Of a DNA stretch of 64,000 nucleotides, positions 1-8,101 are shown piece after piece. Source of the stretch: Pirellulales bacterium (GTDB lineage Bacteria; Planctomycetota; Planctomycetia; Pirellulales; JALHPA01); the NCBI GenBank assembly GCA_033762255.1, contig JANRLT010000021.1, positions 272,559 through 336,558 on the forward strand, in the 5' to 3' direction. Below the pieces are notes generated by a model. It was not told the DNA's origin. It was given only the letters and a program-made list of their open reading frames with translations, and searched no databases. How positions within the stretch are numbered: position 1 is the first letter of the stretch; each line of letters opens with the position of its first letter. Both the position numbers and the translations under genes were made by a program.

Positions 1-300
1 ATAAATGGTTCCAGCGGGAATTTGCCAAGAAAAAGCCACCGATTCCAGGCCAGGCATCTCCTCGGCGACAATTACCAACCCATTTGTCAGGGTGTGTTGA
101 AAAAACTTTTGCGGCAACGGGACCTCGAAAAAGAGGGGCTAACGGGAATATTGTGTCATTCACAATCGCGAAAACCGGGCTTTTGTAGCCATCCCCGGTC
201 GCTCAGGAAATTATAGACATTTCTGGCCAACTCTCGCAGTGGGTGGGGCCAAGAGGGGGAATTTTTCCCCAGAGAGGCCGTTATTTGCCAATGCACGCCG
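1..300. other. No supported gene at the left edge
   Basis: I see no convincing gene here. A 64-codon plus-strand frame (22-216) begins with TTG, has no recognisable motif and no ribosome-binding site, so I do not call it. The stretch lies downstream of the minus-strand acetyltransferase that ends at 301. Confidence 0.5.
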
Positions 301-894
301 TTACTGGGAATTTCGCTCAATCACTTTGTAAACCGTGCGAATCTTTCTAAATCCAAGCCGCCGATAGAGTTGCAACGCGCGTTCATTACGCGATGTCACC
401 TCGAGCGCCGCTCGGGTAATCCCTGCATGCAAAAAACCAGCAAAGGCCTGAAAAAGCAGGGCGGTCCCTAATCCTTGTTGGCGGAACATGGGCAAGATAC
501 CCACGTTTTGAATGCCCCCCATGCGCTCGTGATCGACGATCCCTTGAATCGTGCCAACCAAGGTAGGCTGGCGAGAGGAACTGGCGGGGGGATTTTGGAC
601 GAGGAGCCACGTTGCCTGGGGCATAAACCCGGGCTTGCGGGCGATTTCCCGCATTAAACGAAGGCAGCCTTCGTAATCACGCAAGCAGGCAAAAACCTGA
701 GAGTCAATTTCCTGGTGAAAACTAAGAAATTTGGCCTGAGCGTGTTGCTCGAGCGTGGTTTGATGCCAGGGAACAAAACGAAAACCCGCAGGTAGGGGAT
801 TTGCCAGCAACCCCCGGCCCCGGAGATCAAGCTCCATCCGGTAGCGTTTGTAGTAGTTAAGCGGGAGGCGCGCTGTGGCGGAAATTCGGGTCAT
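301..894 (-). CDS. GNAT-family N-acetyltransferase
   Basis: Predicted acetyl-CoA-dependent N-acetyltransferase of 198 residues; the acceptor is unknown. The C-terminal half carries the GNAT core: a beta strand reading GGIQNVGIL, then the acetyl-CoA pyrophosphate loop FRQQGLGTAL (R/Q-x-x-G-x-G type), and the terminal ALQLYRRLGF motif typical of the family. The frame is open for 42 codons further upstream. I choose the ATG at 894 because a purine-rich GGGGGAGAGGGA stands directly before it and the extra N-terminus resembles nothing. The first 100 residues are not recognisable and may be a degenerate second GNAT half. The gene stands alone, divergent from the lipoprotein at 1357. Confidence 0.8.
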   Translation of the reverse strand: MTRISATARLPLNYYKRYRMELDLRGRGLLANPLPAGFRFVPWHQTTLEQHAQAKFLSFHQEIDSQVFACLRDYEGCLRLMREIARKPGFMPQATWLLVQNPPASSSRQPTLVGTIQGIVDHERMGGIQNVGILPMFRQQGLGTALLFQAFAGFLHAGITRAALEVTSRNERALQLYRRLGFRKIRTVYKVIERNSQ

Positions 895-1356
895 TCCCTC
901 TCCCCCTGGATATCCGGTCTTTCCAGCTAGCAAGAAAACAATCAACCTAATGGTAACCCCCAAAGAGACCCAGGTCAAATAAATAGGTAGTAAGTTTTGT
1001 GACAACGGCGAGATGCTCACATACTTGATATCTTCCAGGATTTTTATAGCTATTACAAATCAATGAGATGTAAATCAACTCGCAGTAATTGAAAGGACCT
1101 TGATCGATCGTTCCGCTTTGCATGGTTTATGTTCGAGAGACGATTTCAGGCAGCTAGCGTAAATGCAACCAGGTGATGGTTTTAATGACTTTGCCGATTA
1201 TGGTGATTTTCTCGATTTTTCGGCCTTGGGCAGACGATAGGCACTCTTAGGCCCTGAGTTGGGTGAGATATTCGCAAAACGAGAGGCCTTGGATACACAC
1301 ATTGTTTTTTAGCTTTGGCGATTTCTTTGATCGCAGTCTTGTCCGGGGGGACTACC
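895..1356. other. Divergent intergenic region
   Basis: 462 bases between two divergently transcribed genes, so it should hold both promoters. I see AT-rich stretches but no promoter I can place with confidence, and no repeat or RNA gene. Confidence 0.5.
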
Positions 1357-1776
1357 ATGCGGCAACTTTGTTGGGTAGCGGCGGGAATTTTATTTTTATC
1401 CTTGGCGACGGGTTGCGCGTGCCATCGCGGCGGGGAACTGGACTGCTTTTTTAACGGCTGCTGCCATGGTCCGGGCTGCAGCGAGAAATATCATGGCTGC
1501 GATTGCGGCGAAGCTTATTATGGCGATTGGCACAGCCATCCCCCGCAAGGAAACCCCTGCGATTGCTACGGCAACTACACGGGCCACAGTGGTTGCACGG
1601 ATTGCAAACACTTGAATTCGCACCGGCACGAGGAACACCTGATCGCCAAGCTCAAGGGACATTGCCACGGCGGTTGCGGCGACTCGTGCGGATGCAGCTC
1701 TAGTGGTGGTTGCGGCTGTGACACGGGAAGTTCATGCGGCGGTGATTGCGGAGCGAACTGCGGCTGCGGGCATTAA
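1357..1776 (+). CDS. Cys/His-rich lipoprotein
   Basis: Secreted lipoprotein of 139 residues and unknown function. The N-terminus MRQLCWVAAGILFLSLATGC is a lipoprotein signal peptide ending in the lipobox LATGC. The mature part is extremely rich in Cys, His and Gly: CHGPGCSEKYHGCDCGEAYY near the start, and a terminal run of CG-x-S/D-CG pairs (GGCGDSCGCSSSGGCGCD). This composition would suit binding of thiophilic metal ions or a disulfide network; that is inference, not recognition of a family. Start chosen at the ATG at 1357, which follows GGGGGGAC and gives a clean signal peptide; an in-frame start 14 codons earlier would spoil it. Confidence 0.75.
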   Translation: MRQLCWVAAGILFLSLATGCACHRGGELDCFFNGCCHGPGCSEKYHGCDCGEAYYGDWHSHPPQGNPCDCYGNYTGHSGCTDCKHLNSHRHEEHLIAKLKGHCHGGCGDSCGCSSSGGCGCDTGSSCGGDCGANCGCGH

Positions 1777-1850
1777 GGTGCCCAGCATAATCCGTATGAT
1801 AAATACGTAGGCTGTGTCTGACAGCTTGCTAACGGCGTTTGATTCTTTGC

Positions 1851-1946
1851 GGGCCAAAGGCCCGACCTATCCCAGCCTAGGGCGAGCGCAGCGTCGCCCT
1901 AGGTCTCGGGTATAAAAACTGTAAAGGGCCAACGGCCCGATTCATC
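1851..1946. repeat. Dispersed palindromic repeat, copy A
   Basis: A 96-base unit between two convergent genes: GGGCCAAAGGCCC, then a perfect 10-bp inverted repeat CCTAGGGCGA (1876-1885) and TCGCCCTAGG (1894-1903) around GCGCAGCG, then GGGCCAACGGCCCGATTCA. A diverged second copy lies at 41411-41496 in the same order and orientation, so this is a genomic repeat family and not a private terminator. It sits just past the stop codons of both flanking genes and may also help end transcription. Confidence 0.8.
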
Positions 1947-1949
1947 TTC

Positions 1950-3644
1950 CTAATAATTCAACCGCGTTGGCACCGCGGCGTCGATGGGGACCTCTATCAG
2001 CAATGGCGTCGTGCGCGACCACGCCGAGTCTACCATCGCGCTTAATTCGGCTGGCTCGGTAATCCGCATCCCTTCCACGCCCAAGGACCGTGCCAACCCG
2101 ACATAGTCGATGATCGGCCCATCCAGATCTAGGCCATGAAACTCCCCCCGCATGGCCCCCGGCAAACCGATCCCCCGCGCGCCGACTTTTAAAATTTGAT
2201 AACAACGATTGTTGGGTATCACAAACACCACGGGCAGCTGATACCGCGCCGCCGTCCACAGCCCCTGGATCCCGTACATCGCCGCTCCATCGCCTATCAG
2301 CCCCAGCACCGGCCGATCGGGCCACGCCAGCTTGACCCCAATCGCGCAGCCCAACCCCCAACCAAGTCCCCAGCCCCGATGACCAAAATAACCATCGCAC
2401 GTGGGCAGGCGGCCTAGGCGTTCAAACACCCGGTTGGTGGTGGTGACAGCCTCTTCAATAACGGCGACATTGGGGGGCAAAACACGCGATAGTGCTTCCA
2501 TGAGAGTGAGCGCGGTCATGGGCCGCAGGGATGATTCCGCCGCCGCTTGTTCCAGCAACTTTTCGCGGGAGGCGGCTTGCGTCTGGGCCGCAGCGGAGCT
2601 GCGGGCCGTGGCCGCGGCGCGCCACGCGGGATCCACGCGTTGGGCCAATTCATTGGCCAAATCACCGAGCGCGGCTTTGGTCTCTCCCCATATCGCCACG
2701 GTTAAGGGATAATTTTTTCCCAGTTGACAGGGGTCCTCGTCGATTTGCACGATTTTGATACCCGCCGGCAGTGGACATGGTGGATCAAAATAGACATATT
2801 GCCGCAGCAGATCCATTCCGACTACTAGTAACACGTCATATTCGCTTAGACGGGCCAGCACTTCGGGCGACCACAGGGGCAGCCCGTCGGCCTGCAACGG
2901 ATGCTGACAAGGAAAAGGAACCCGCCCATGCGTGGTGCCGCTTTCGGCAATGACGGGAGCCCCCAGTAGTTCAGCCACCCTGGTCAATTCCGCCACGGCG
3001 TCTTGTTCAAGCACCCGGCTACCGGCCAAAATCGCGGGAGCACGCGCGGATAACAAAACTTGCGCCCCCCGGGTGGTCACTTCCGCTGGTGGATGCAACC
3101 GGGGATTGATGGCCGCCGCGGGAGAAAGGTCCAACTCGGCAATTTCCATCTGCACATCCAACGGCAACGACAAAAAGACCGGCCCCGTCGGGGGCGTGGT
3201 GGCAATTTGCAAAGCGCGGCGCACCGCGCTGGGCAAATCTTGGACGCGGCGGACCTCCGCCGACCATTTTGTCCAGGGTTCGGCGACACGGGCCAGATCG
3301 CTACCCAGGATCGGTTCTTCAAATTGCAGCCGCCGATCTTGCTGGCCTGCCGTGACTAATAGTGGCGTTCCCTCGCGCCAGGCATTGTACAAGAGGCCCA
3401 TTGCGTGCCCTAGTCCCGGGCTAATGTGCAGATTGACCACCCCGACGCGGCGAGAGGCCATGGCATAACCATCGGCAATGGCCATAACGGGTACTTCTTG
3501 CAATGCGAGAATGTACTGCAACCGCCGGTCCGTCAATAACGCGTCATTGAGCGGCAATTCCGTCGTTCCGGGATTGCCAAAGATATAGCGGCACCCGGCC
3601 TGGTAAAGTAATTCCAAAAACGCTTGAATACCGCTGGTGGGCAT
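1950..3644 (-). CDS. Thiamine-diphosphate enzyme, benzoylformate-decarboxylase-like
   Basis: ThDP-dependent enzyme of 564 residues with the usual three domains of the decarboxylase/acetolactate-synthase superfamily. The N-terminal GNPGTTELP (23-31) and the NLHISPGLGHAMG stretch (71-83) are closest to benzoylformate decarboxylases. Glu50 in ALQEVPVMA is the expected cofactor-activating glutamate. The C-terminal domain has the ThDP/Mg motif, GDGAAMYGIQGLWTA followed by VFVIPNN. Two active-site positions differ from the Pseudomonas enzyme as I recall it: Thr replaces Ser in GNPGS, and the HQY histidine region reads RQYVYFDPP with no His. The substrate may therefore not be benzoylformate. The gene is single, upstream of repeat copy A. 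It could also be an oxalyl-CoA or acetolactate-type enzyme, but the N-terminal motifs argue against that. Confidence 0.75.
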   Translation of the reverse strand: MPTSGIQAFLELLYQAGCRYIFGNPGTTELPLNDALLTDRRLQYILALQEVPVMAIADGYAMASRRVGVVNLHISPGLGHAMGLLYNAWREGTPLLVTAGQQDRRLQFEEPILGSDLARVAEPWTKWSAEVRRVQDLPSAVRRALQIATTPPTGPVFLSLPLDVQMEIAELDLSPAAAINPRLHPPAEVTTRGAQVLLSARAPAILAGSRVLEQDAVAELTRVAELLGAPVIAESGTTHGRVPFPCQHPLQADGLPLWSPEVLARLSEYDVLLVVGMDLLRQYVYFDPPCPLPAGIKIVQIDEDPCQLGKNYPLTVAIWGETKAALGDLANELAQRVDPAWRAAATARSSAAAQTQAASREKLLEQAAAESSLRPMTALTLMEALSRVLPPNVAVIEEAVTTTNRVFERLGRLPTCDGYFGHRGWGLGWGLGCAIGVKLAWPDRPVLGLIGDGAAMYGIQGLWTAARYQLPVVFVIPNNRCYQILKVGARGIGLPGAMRGEFHGLDLDGPIIDYVGLARSLGVEGMRITEPAELSAMVDSAWSRTTPLLIEVPIDAAVPTRLNY

Positions 3645-3936
3645 AAAAATGAGCTGAAGTTAAGGTGTAACCACGGCAAGTTGGGACCGTTGCATCGAAC
3701 TTATTAAATCAGTTATCCACCTCAGTTGTCAAAGAATGCTACGTTTTCCCCGTCATGGCAAGGAAGTTTCCCACTTTCGCATCCGGGGCGTAGGAAGATC
3801 GATCAGTAAGCTCGGGATAGATGGCTAGCCTAAAATTATTTTACGTCCGGCTAAAAAAATCAGTATGATAAGGAAGGCGGCGATTGCCTGGTGGTTCCTG
3901 GCTCACGCCGCAGGTCCTCACTTTTTTTGGTGTCGT

Positions 3937-4563
3937 ATGCCCATCCCATCACCCAGTCCGCGACTCGCCACCGAGCATGCCTTGCAACTGGTGAATCGTG
4001 AAATCTGGATTGTCACCGCGCAAGCCGGCGCGCGGCGGGGGGGCTTGGTCGCGACTTGGATCAGTCAAGCCAGTATTGACCCGGAACGCCCCGTGATGGT
4101 GGCGGGGATCGCGCCAAATCATTACACGGCGGAGTTAATCGACGCCGCTGGCGGTTTTGGCCTGCATCTGCTTAGTGCCGCACAAACAGCCCTCGCGCTC
4201 AACTTTGCCATCGGCTCCGGTCGTGAGCGGGATAAACTGGCCAACCTGGAAGTTTTACCCAGCGGCGGCGCGCCGATCATCCGCGATTGCCTGGCTTGGC
4301 TGGAATGCCGCGTGATCAACCGCTATCAAACCGGCGACCGCAATTACTATTGGGCCGATGTACTGGCCGCGGGGCGCAGCCTGGCAGCGCGTGATGCGAA
4401 CGTGCAAACCCTGCGGGAACGGGATTTAATTTGCGCCGCCACGCCGGAACAACGGCAGGCCTTGCAGCGCAACCTACATGCCGATATTGAGTTACAGCGA
4501 ACGTTTGTGGAACGCTGGCGGGAAAATATCCAGGCCGAACAGAGCACCGCGGCGGGGAGATAA
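3937..4563 (+). CDS. Flavin-reductase-like FMN-binding protein
   Basis: Predicted 208-residue cytoplasmic flavoprotein of the flavin-reductase-like (split-barrel) family, which binds FMN and often uses NAD(P)H. Features matching the family are the early IWIVTAQAG strand, GLVATWISQASIDPERPVMV (the conserved strand-loop where the second G/S residues meet flavin phosphate), and FGLHLLSAAQ further on. The internal ATG at 3937 is preferred: the 24 residues before it look like random hydrophobic coding and the family starts close to that point. The following J-domain protein starts 106 bases downstream on the same strand, so the two may be cotranscribed. The electron partner is unknown. Confidence 0.7.
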   Translation: MPIPSPSPRLATEHALQLVNREIWIVTAQAGARRGGLVATWISQASIDPERPVMVAGIAPNHYTAELIDAAGGFGLHLLSAAQTALALNFAIGSGRERDKLANLEVLPSGGAPIIRDCLAWLECRVINRYQTGDRNYYWADVLAAGRSLAARDANVQTLRERDLICAATPEQRQALQRNLHADIELQRTFVERWRENIQAEQSTAAGR

Positions 4564-4669
4564 TCGGATTTTCGACCAGACTATTCAGCGTGGGCAAATT
4601 ATAGTAAATCATGTAAGCGTTTGCCCTTGTTTAATAAATCCTCCCGGCAGTCCGCAAAAACTACCCCCC

Positions 4670-5347
4670 ATGTCCCAGTCTTCCGCCCCCCAGCGCCCCC
4701 CCTTTATGGAAATTTTGGGGCTGTTGCCTCCCTATTCCGCTGATGACGTGGCGGCCGCCTTTCGCGACAAAGTGATGAAGGCCCATCCCGACCGCGGGGG
4801 AAATGCCGCCGACTTTCAAAAACTCAACGAAGCGTTTCAACAGGCCAATGAATACGTCGCTTTTCGCACCAGCCGTCGTGCCTGGCTGGCCGCCCAAGTC
4901 GAACATTACGCCGCACAAGAGGCACTAGCGGAACGGCTGCGACAGTTGGGCTGTGCCCTGGAAATGGAAACTTTTGACTGGCTGCGCAAATCGGTGGGTG
5001 AGGATTTTGCCGTCGTGACCGAACGCATCGACACGATCCGCTGCTGGAACCAACCCCAGGCCGATCGCGTCCTGGCCGAATTAACGCAAAACCAACCAAT
5101 GCTAGATCATGTGCGCACGTTGGACTTTACCCGTTCGACCCTTAGCGACGGGCAATTGCTGCGTCTGCAGGGATTGCCACTGTTGCACACATTGATCCTG
5201 GTTGGCACGCCCATCACCCGCGCGGGACTGGAAAATTTAACGCGTTTTCCGCAGTTACAGCGCCTGCAAATCGGGCAAAGCGGCGTGGGCGTGTTTGGCC
5301 GCTGGCAGCTCAAGTGGAAATATCCGCGGCTCAAAATTACCTCTTAA
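4670..5347 (+). CDS. J-domain protein with C-terminal leucine-rich segment
   Basis: A 225-residue protein with an N-terminal J-domain: FMEILGLLPPYSADDVAAAF, the essential HPD at residues 39-41 (MKAHPDRGG), then FQKLNEAFQQA. This would stimulate a DnaK-type Hsp70. The C-terminal 90 residues read like two or three leucine-rich repeat turns (VRTLDFTRSTLSDGQLLRL, LHTLILVGTPITRAGLENL), a pairing that suggests substrate or partner recognition. The zinc-binding and C-terminal domains of true DnaJ are absent. The ATG at 4670 is used because upstream residues run into the preceding gene. Convergent with purU. Confidence 0.7.
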   Translation: MSQSSAPQRPPFMEILGLLPPYSADDVAAAFRDKVMKAHPDRGGNAADFQKLNEAFQQANEYVAFRTSRRAWLAAQVEHYAAQEALAERLRQLGCALEMETFDWLRKSVGEDFAVVTERIDTIRCWNQPQADRVLAELTQNQPMLDHVRTLDFTRSTLSDGQLLRLQGLPLLHTLILVGTPITRAGLENLTRFPQLQRLQIGQSGVGVFGRWQLKWKYPRLKITS

Positions 5348-5468
5348 AATAATATCCTCAGACTGTAGTTCGGGCTTTAACCCGAAGCTTTCTTGGTGGA
5401 CAGTGCAGGCATAATTTATTCACCAAGCAACATGGAATGTGGCCGCGTGTCGCCACCCTACTGCGGCA

Positions 5469-5488
5469 CTTCTCAGGGGACTGAGAAG
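5469..5488. terminator. Hairpin between convergent genes
   Basis: A perfect 8-bp inverted repeat with a GGGA loop (CTTCTCAG GGGA CTGAGAAG) in the 155-base gap between the convergent J-domain gene and purU. A second hairpin, TTCGGG-CTTTAA-CCCGAA, lies at 5369-5386. Neither has a good T-run, so intrinsic termination is only a suggestion. Confidence 0.4.
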
Positions 5489-5502
5489 AATACACAGTTG
5501 CC

Positions 5503-6339
5503 CTATTCAAACACGACCGTGCGATTGCCATAGACAAAGACCCGTTCCTCTAGCACCAACCGCAGCGCTTTGGCCAGGACCAGCTTTTCGACTTCGCGCC
5601 CCGCCTGGGCCATGTCCGCGTGCGAATACGAATGATCCACCGGCTGCACTCCCTGGGCGATAATCGGCCCCTGGTCTAAATCCGCCGTGACATAATGGGC
5701 GGTAGCGCCGATGATTTTTACCCCCCGCTCATACGCTTGGCGGTAGGGATTGGCCCCGACAAAGGCGGGCAAGAACGAGTGATGGATGTTGACGATCCGC
5801 CGCGGCCACCGCGCGACAAAGTCGGGCGACAACACGCGCATGTACTTGGCCAGGATCAGGTACTCCGGTTCAAAGGGGGCAATCGCGTGGGCCAGCGCGG
5901 CCTCATGCTCGGCCCGTTCGCAACCGAGGTGGCTGACATGCACAAAGGGTATCTCAAACTGCCGGGCAAGCGGAGCCAGCGTGTCGTAGTTACTCACCAC
6001 CGCGGCGATTCGCGCGGGCAGTTCGCCATAGGCATGCCGCAGCAGCAAATCCCCCAGGCAATGCGGCTCTTTGGTGGCCAAAATCACAATCGGCCGCGCC
6101 GCCGCTACCGCTAACCGCACATCCGCCCCCGCTGGCAGCAGCGATTGCAATTCTGCCAGGGCCGCGGCGGGATCGGGCCCGCCGGCGAACTCGGTCCGCA
6201 TAAAAAACTGGTTCCCCGCCGTTTCCACGAATTCCTGGTTATTAATAATGTTAAATCCACGGCGAAATAACACGCCCGTGATCGTGTGGATCAGCCCCGG
6301 TTGGTCGGCACAGTGTATTAAAAGCAAATGCTGGGGCAT
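5503..6339 (-). CDS. purU: Formyltetrahydrofolate deformylase
   Basis: Hydrolyses 10-formyltetrahydrofolate to formate and tetrahydrofolate, balancing one-carbon pools and feeding formate to purine synthesis. The 278 residues are the normal length. Residues 1-80 form an ACT domain (LIHCADQPGLIHTITGVLF), the regulatory part in PurU. Residues 84-278 form the formyltransferase-like catalytic domain: HVSHLG, then YMRVLSP, NIHHSFLPAF (catalytic His near 186-187) and TADLDQGPII (Asp222). These match the family closely. The start at 6339 leaves the ACT domain complete. The gene is single, convergent with the upstream J-domain gene. Confidence 0.93.
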   Translation of the reverse strand: MPQHLLLIHCADQPGLIHTITGVLFRRGFNIINNQEFVETAGNQFFMRTEFAGGPDPAAALAELQSLLPAGADVRLAVAAARPIVILATKEPHCLGDLLLRHAYGELPARIAAVVSNYDTLAPLARQFEIPFVHVSHLGCERAEHEAALAHAIAPFEPEYLILAKYMRVLSPDFVARWPRRIVNIHHSFLPAFVGANPYRQAYERGVKIIGATAHYVTADLDQGPIIAQGVQPVDHSYSHADMAQAGREVEKLVLAKALRLVLEERVFVYGNRTVVFE

Positions 6340-6733
6340 GGGGGGGGAGAAGAGTGGGAGGTGGATGGTGGGTAGTGGATAGTGTGGGAGGTTGGTGGGT
6401 GGTGTCTTTCCACTCCCTCTCTCGATAGTCGCGTTTCCTACTGTGTAAATACTCTATCGGGAGAGGGCCGGGGTGTAGGAAACCAGAATGCCATCATGTA
6501 CGAGTAATTTAAAAACTTCGATGCAAAATTTGCAGCCCTTAGCCGGTGGTTGAGCGTAGCGAAAACCACCGGAAGCTGGTATTTGGTTTATGGTTGCTAG
6601 TATTTAGTAAAAATTCAATCCCAACAGTATGCCGCCAGAAAGCCCACCGCAGGTGGTCTAGCTCTGCGCGGTGAAATCTCAAGAGGAATTTGCAAGGAGA
6701 TTAGCTTAGATTAAGATTTCTACCCTCTCTGGA
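6340..6733. other. Intergenic region with G-rich array and palindrome
   Basis: No gene seen. At 6354-6408 the plus strand is a degenerate G-rich array of GGTGG/GTGGATG-like words, a pattern seen again in other gaps (complementary form at 8041-8103). At 6543-6572 lies a 9-bp inverted repeat, CCGGTGGTT and AACCACCGG, around a loop containing GAGCGTAGCG, a loop similar to that of the repeat at 1851. Confidence 0.6.
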
Positions 6734-7231
6734 TTATTTGTTCTGAAATAAATTCTCTATTTCGGCTTGAGAGGGATAACCGCAAATGACTTTGTGAAAA
6801 ATGTCGCGTTTAAAGCTGACTAAGGCGGGTTGCCCATAGTCGCAGGATTTTATGAAAGCGTCCATTTTTGAACGCAACACTTGCTGGTCATCTGTTAGAA
6901 TTACAACGAGTTTGTCGTAGCTTGAAAATTTTAACGATGCCGCATCAAACATTTGCAGTAATTGCATATCCGAGAAAGACCATCCTGCTACAAACAAAAC
7001 GAGACCATCATTTGCATCCTTTAAATACGATTTTAAATTAGTTGCCGTTACGTTTGTTTCGCTGACAAAAACTATTTTTTCGTTCATTACGAAATCCGGC
7101 CTAAGTTCATTTTCATGCATCAATTCCACAGTAGTGAAGAAACTGCAAATGCATACACATGTACAAGTAGTTAACAGCGCAAGAATCTGAAATAACAATA
7201 ATGATCGAAGAGTAAAGGAATACTTGCTCAT
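6734..7231 (-). CDS. Hypothetical membrane-anchored protein, possible thioredoxin-like fold
   Basis: A 165-residue protein I do not recognise by family. Residues 8-31 (RSLLLFQILALLTTCTCVCI) form one N-terminal membrane segment or signal sequence, so the rest is probably outside the cytoplasm. The pattern GLVLFVAGWSFSDMQLLQMF followed by KLVVILTDDQQ, a later QPALVSFKR and a terminal amphipathic helix resembles a thioredoxin-like layout with the CxxC replaced by W-S-F-S, which would rule out redox activity. This is inference from pattern only. Start taken at 7231 because it gives a clean membrane segment; upstream in-frame sequence looks non-coding. Confidence 0.5.
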   Translation of the reverse strand: MSKYSFTLRSLLLFQILALLTTCTCVCICSFFTTVELMHENELRPDFVMNEKIVFVSETNVTATNLKSYLKDANDGLVLFVAGWSFSDMQLLQMFDAASLKFSSYDKLVVILTDDQQVLRSKMDAFIKSCDYGQPALVSFKRDIFHKVICGYPSQAEIENLFQNK

Positions 7232-7457
7232 AATTATTGGCCTACCACCTGAAATCCACTTTGTGATTGAGTTTGGTCTCCGCCAGGCGTATCCATTGTG
7301 TTGTTCCCTATTGCCGTGTAGGGAAACGAGGATTGCAGTCCGAAACAAGTGGCAACCTACTTATCCCCGCTGTGCGATTCAAGAAAGTTACGCAACCCAA
7401 CCTGCGCGGGTGGCACGGCAGTTACGGGTAGTACAGGGTTAGAATGGCGCTACTGGT

Positions 7458-7799
7458 TTACCTTGTATCTTCCGTAGTCTCGATTACGAATGAATCAATA
7501 CAATCGCCACTGTCATAATTAATCAATAAATAATCAAAGATTATTCCAGGATCATTGTAGATGAAGAAGCGGTCACAATTTTTATTTTCATCATCGGGAG
7601 CACCGAGTAGCCTTCTTGTTTCCATTCGAGTCATTCCCTGCTTAATATCCCAAGCCATGAGAGAATGGACCATTTGTTTTCGATTGCGATTCTGTTTCCA
7701 ATCAACTGGATCAAACGGTTCAGTATCGCTACAGCCTAAACATGAAATTAGAACCGCAACAATTAAAACCCAGATCAACAGACGAAAAAGTGTCTTCAT
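7458..7799 (-). CDS. Small lipoprotein, BamE/SmpA-like
   Basis: Lipoprotein of 113 residues. MKTLFRLLIWVLIVAVLISCLGC is a signal peptide with lipobox ISCLGC, so the mature protein should be lipid-anchored. The mature part has the signature IKQGMTRMETRRLLGAPDD followed by FFIYNDPGIIFDYLLINY, which matches the helix-then-beta layout of BamE/SmpA-like domains (G-M-T-x-x-E-V-x-x-x-L-G-x-P). BamE proper belongs to the outer-membrane beta-barrel assembly machine; here only the fold is suggested, not that role. It lies 226 bases upstream of the previous hypothetical gene on the same strand. Confidence 0.55.
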   Translation of the reverse strand: MKTLFRLLIWVLIVAVLISCLGCSDTEPFDPVDWKQNRNRKQMVHSLMAWDIKQGMTRMETRRLLGAPDDENKNCDRFFIYNDPGIIFDYLLINYDSGDCIDSFVIETTEDTR

Positions 7800-8101
7800 A
7801 GCAGCGTCAAAATATTTAGTTCATTTGGTAACACAAATGGTACGTAACCGTTGCCATTATTGCTACTTGGCATTTTATCCGGATCGGATGTTAACTTTAT
7901 ACCTCTCTGAGCCTAAATAAATAAGGTGCGTCAAGTATCCACTTGACGCACCTTATCACGGGGGGGAGAAATTCTGCTCGCTTGAATATTTAATTATCTA
8001 ACAATTTGCCCAGCAAAGTTTTTTGCTTTTCCAGCATGCTCTGTCCACTACTCACTTTCCACCATCCACTCTCCATTACTCCAAACTCCACTCCTCCTAC
8101 C
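7800..8101. other. Intergenic region with hairpin and C-rich array
   Basis: No gene. Contains the long hairpin at 7921-7956 and, at 8041-8103, a degenerate pyrimidine-rich array of CCACT/CCATCCACT-like words running up to the stop codon of the anti-sigma gene. Confidence 0.6.
7921..7956 (-). terminator. Perfect 15-bp hairpin downstream of the sigma operon
   Basis: ATAAGGTGCGTCAAG, a 6-base loop TATCCA, and CTTGACGCACCTTAT form a perfect inverted repeat 145 bases beyond the anti-sigma stop. There is no T-run on the minus strand, so it may be a transcript-stabilising structure or a dispersed palindrome rather than an intrinsic terminator. Confidence 0.45.
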
